21,394 nucleotides of DNA from Clostridia bacterium (GTDB lineage Bacteria > Bacillota > Clostridia > Oscillospirales > Acutalibacteraceae). The stretch's first letter is position 1; the number at the start of each line of letters is the position of its first letter. The translations under genes were made by a program, and so were the position numbers. Below the pieces are notes generated by a model. That model made no database searches and was not told the origin of the DNA. It saw nothing but the letters and a program-made list of their open reading frames with translations. Location: the NCBI GenBank assembly GCA_900763035.1, contig CAAFIS010000188.1, positions 1-21,394 on the forward strand, written 5' to 3'. Below are positions 21,371 through 21,394 of this stretch, one piece after another.

Positions 21371-21394
21371 AAAAAAAAAAAAAAAAGCGTGCTC
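21371..21394 (-). terminator. Partial terminator of the gene upstream of the PBP
   Basis: On the minus strand GAGCACGC is followed directly by 16 T (21371-21386). This looks like the right arm and T tract of an intrinsic terminator whose left arm lies beyond the window edge. It would insulate the PBP block from the gene before it. The 85 nt between it and the PBP start hold a small GCGGGC/GCCCGC hairpin (21344-21361) but no clear promoter. Confidence 0.6.

Overview
The window is GC-rich bacterial chromosome, and every gene I can support lies on the minus strand, so transcription runs from position 21394 towards 1. Several things point to an anaerobic, high-GC member of the Clostridia, plausibly a gut Oscillospiraceae-type organism. 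These are the complete Rnf complex in the clostridial order C-D-G-E-A-B, the Gx-transporter / NusG-II / FMN-binding / ApbE neighbourhood, the UPF0735 (PheB-like) ACT protein beside homoserine dehydrogenase, the 2-enoate-reductase-type flavoenzyme, and good Shine-Dalgarno sites almost everywhere. The genus is not determined.

Read in the direction of transcription. (1) 21305-14985: a class A penicillin-binding protein with a Thr-rich tail, a PheB-like ACT protein (GTG start overlapping the PBP stop), homoserine dehydrogenase, aspartate kinase and a ParA-type ATPase without ParB. This is a housekeeping block for cell-wall synthesis and the aspartate-family pathway. (2) 14984-14728: a tandem array of a 92-bp unit whose first, partial copy contains the stop codon of parA. 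(3) 14727-9572: rnfCDGEAB, tightly packed with 4-bp overlaps. It is a ferredoxin:NAD+ oxidoreductase that pumps ions and uses covalent FMN in RnfG and RnfD. (4) 9419-5830: a two-repeat lipoprotein, ApbE flavin transferase, a membrane-anchored FMN-binding protein, a NusG domain II protein and a Gx-family membrane protein. Together with Rnf this looks like an extracytoplasmic flavin electron-transfer module: ApbE would flavinylate RnfG, RnfD and the extra FMN-binding protein.

(5) 5754-5335: an Rrf2/IscR-like regulator with three cysteines, its own promoter and a strong hairpin after it. (6) 5255-1321: a clear sigma-A promoter overlapped by palindromes, then an enoate-reductase-like Fe-S flavoenzyme and the large and small subunits of an aconitase-X dehydratase, ending at a hairpin terminator. 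The regulator and the two Fe-S enzymes look like a small Fe-S/redox-controlled catabolic unit (inference): the dehydratase would make a C=C bond and the flavoenzyme would reduce one. (7) 1248-404: a 20-codon ORF resembling the first helix of an XRE regulator, translationally overlapping a HAD phosphatase, followed by a terminator. (8) 403-1: no recognised gene, but a second strong minus-strand terminator at 77-120 suggests an unidentified short transcript.

The most unusual items are the 92-bp repeat array at the parA 3' end, the duplicated lipoprotein with altered FMN-attachment motifs, the Cys-rich tail of RnfE, the aconitase-X/enoate-reductase pair, and the orphan terminator at the left edge.
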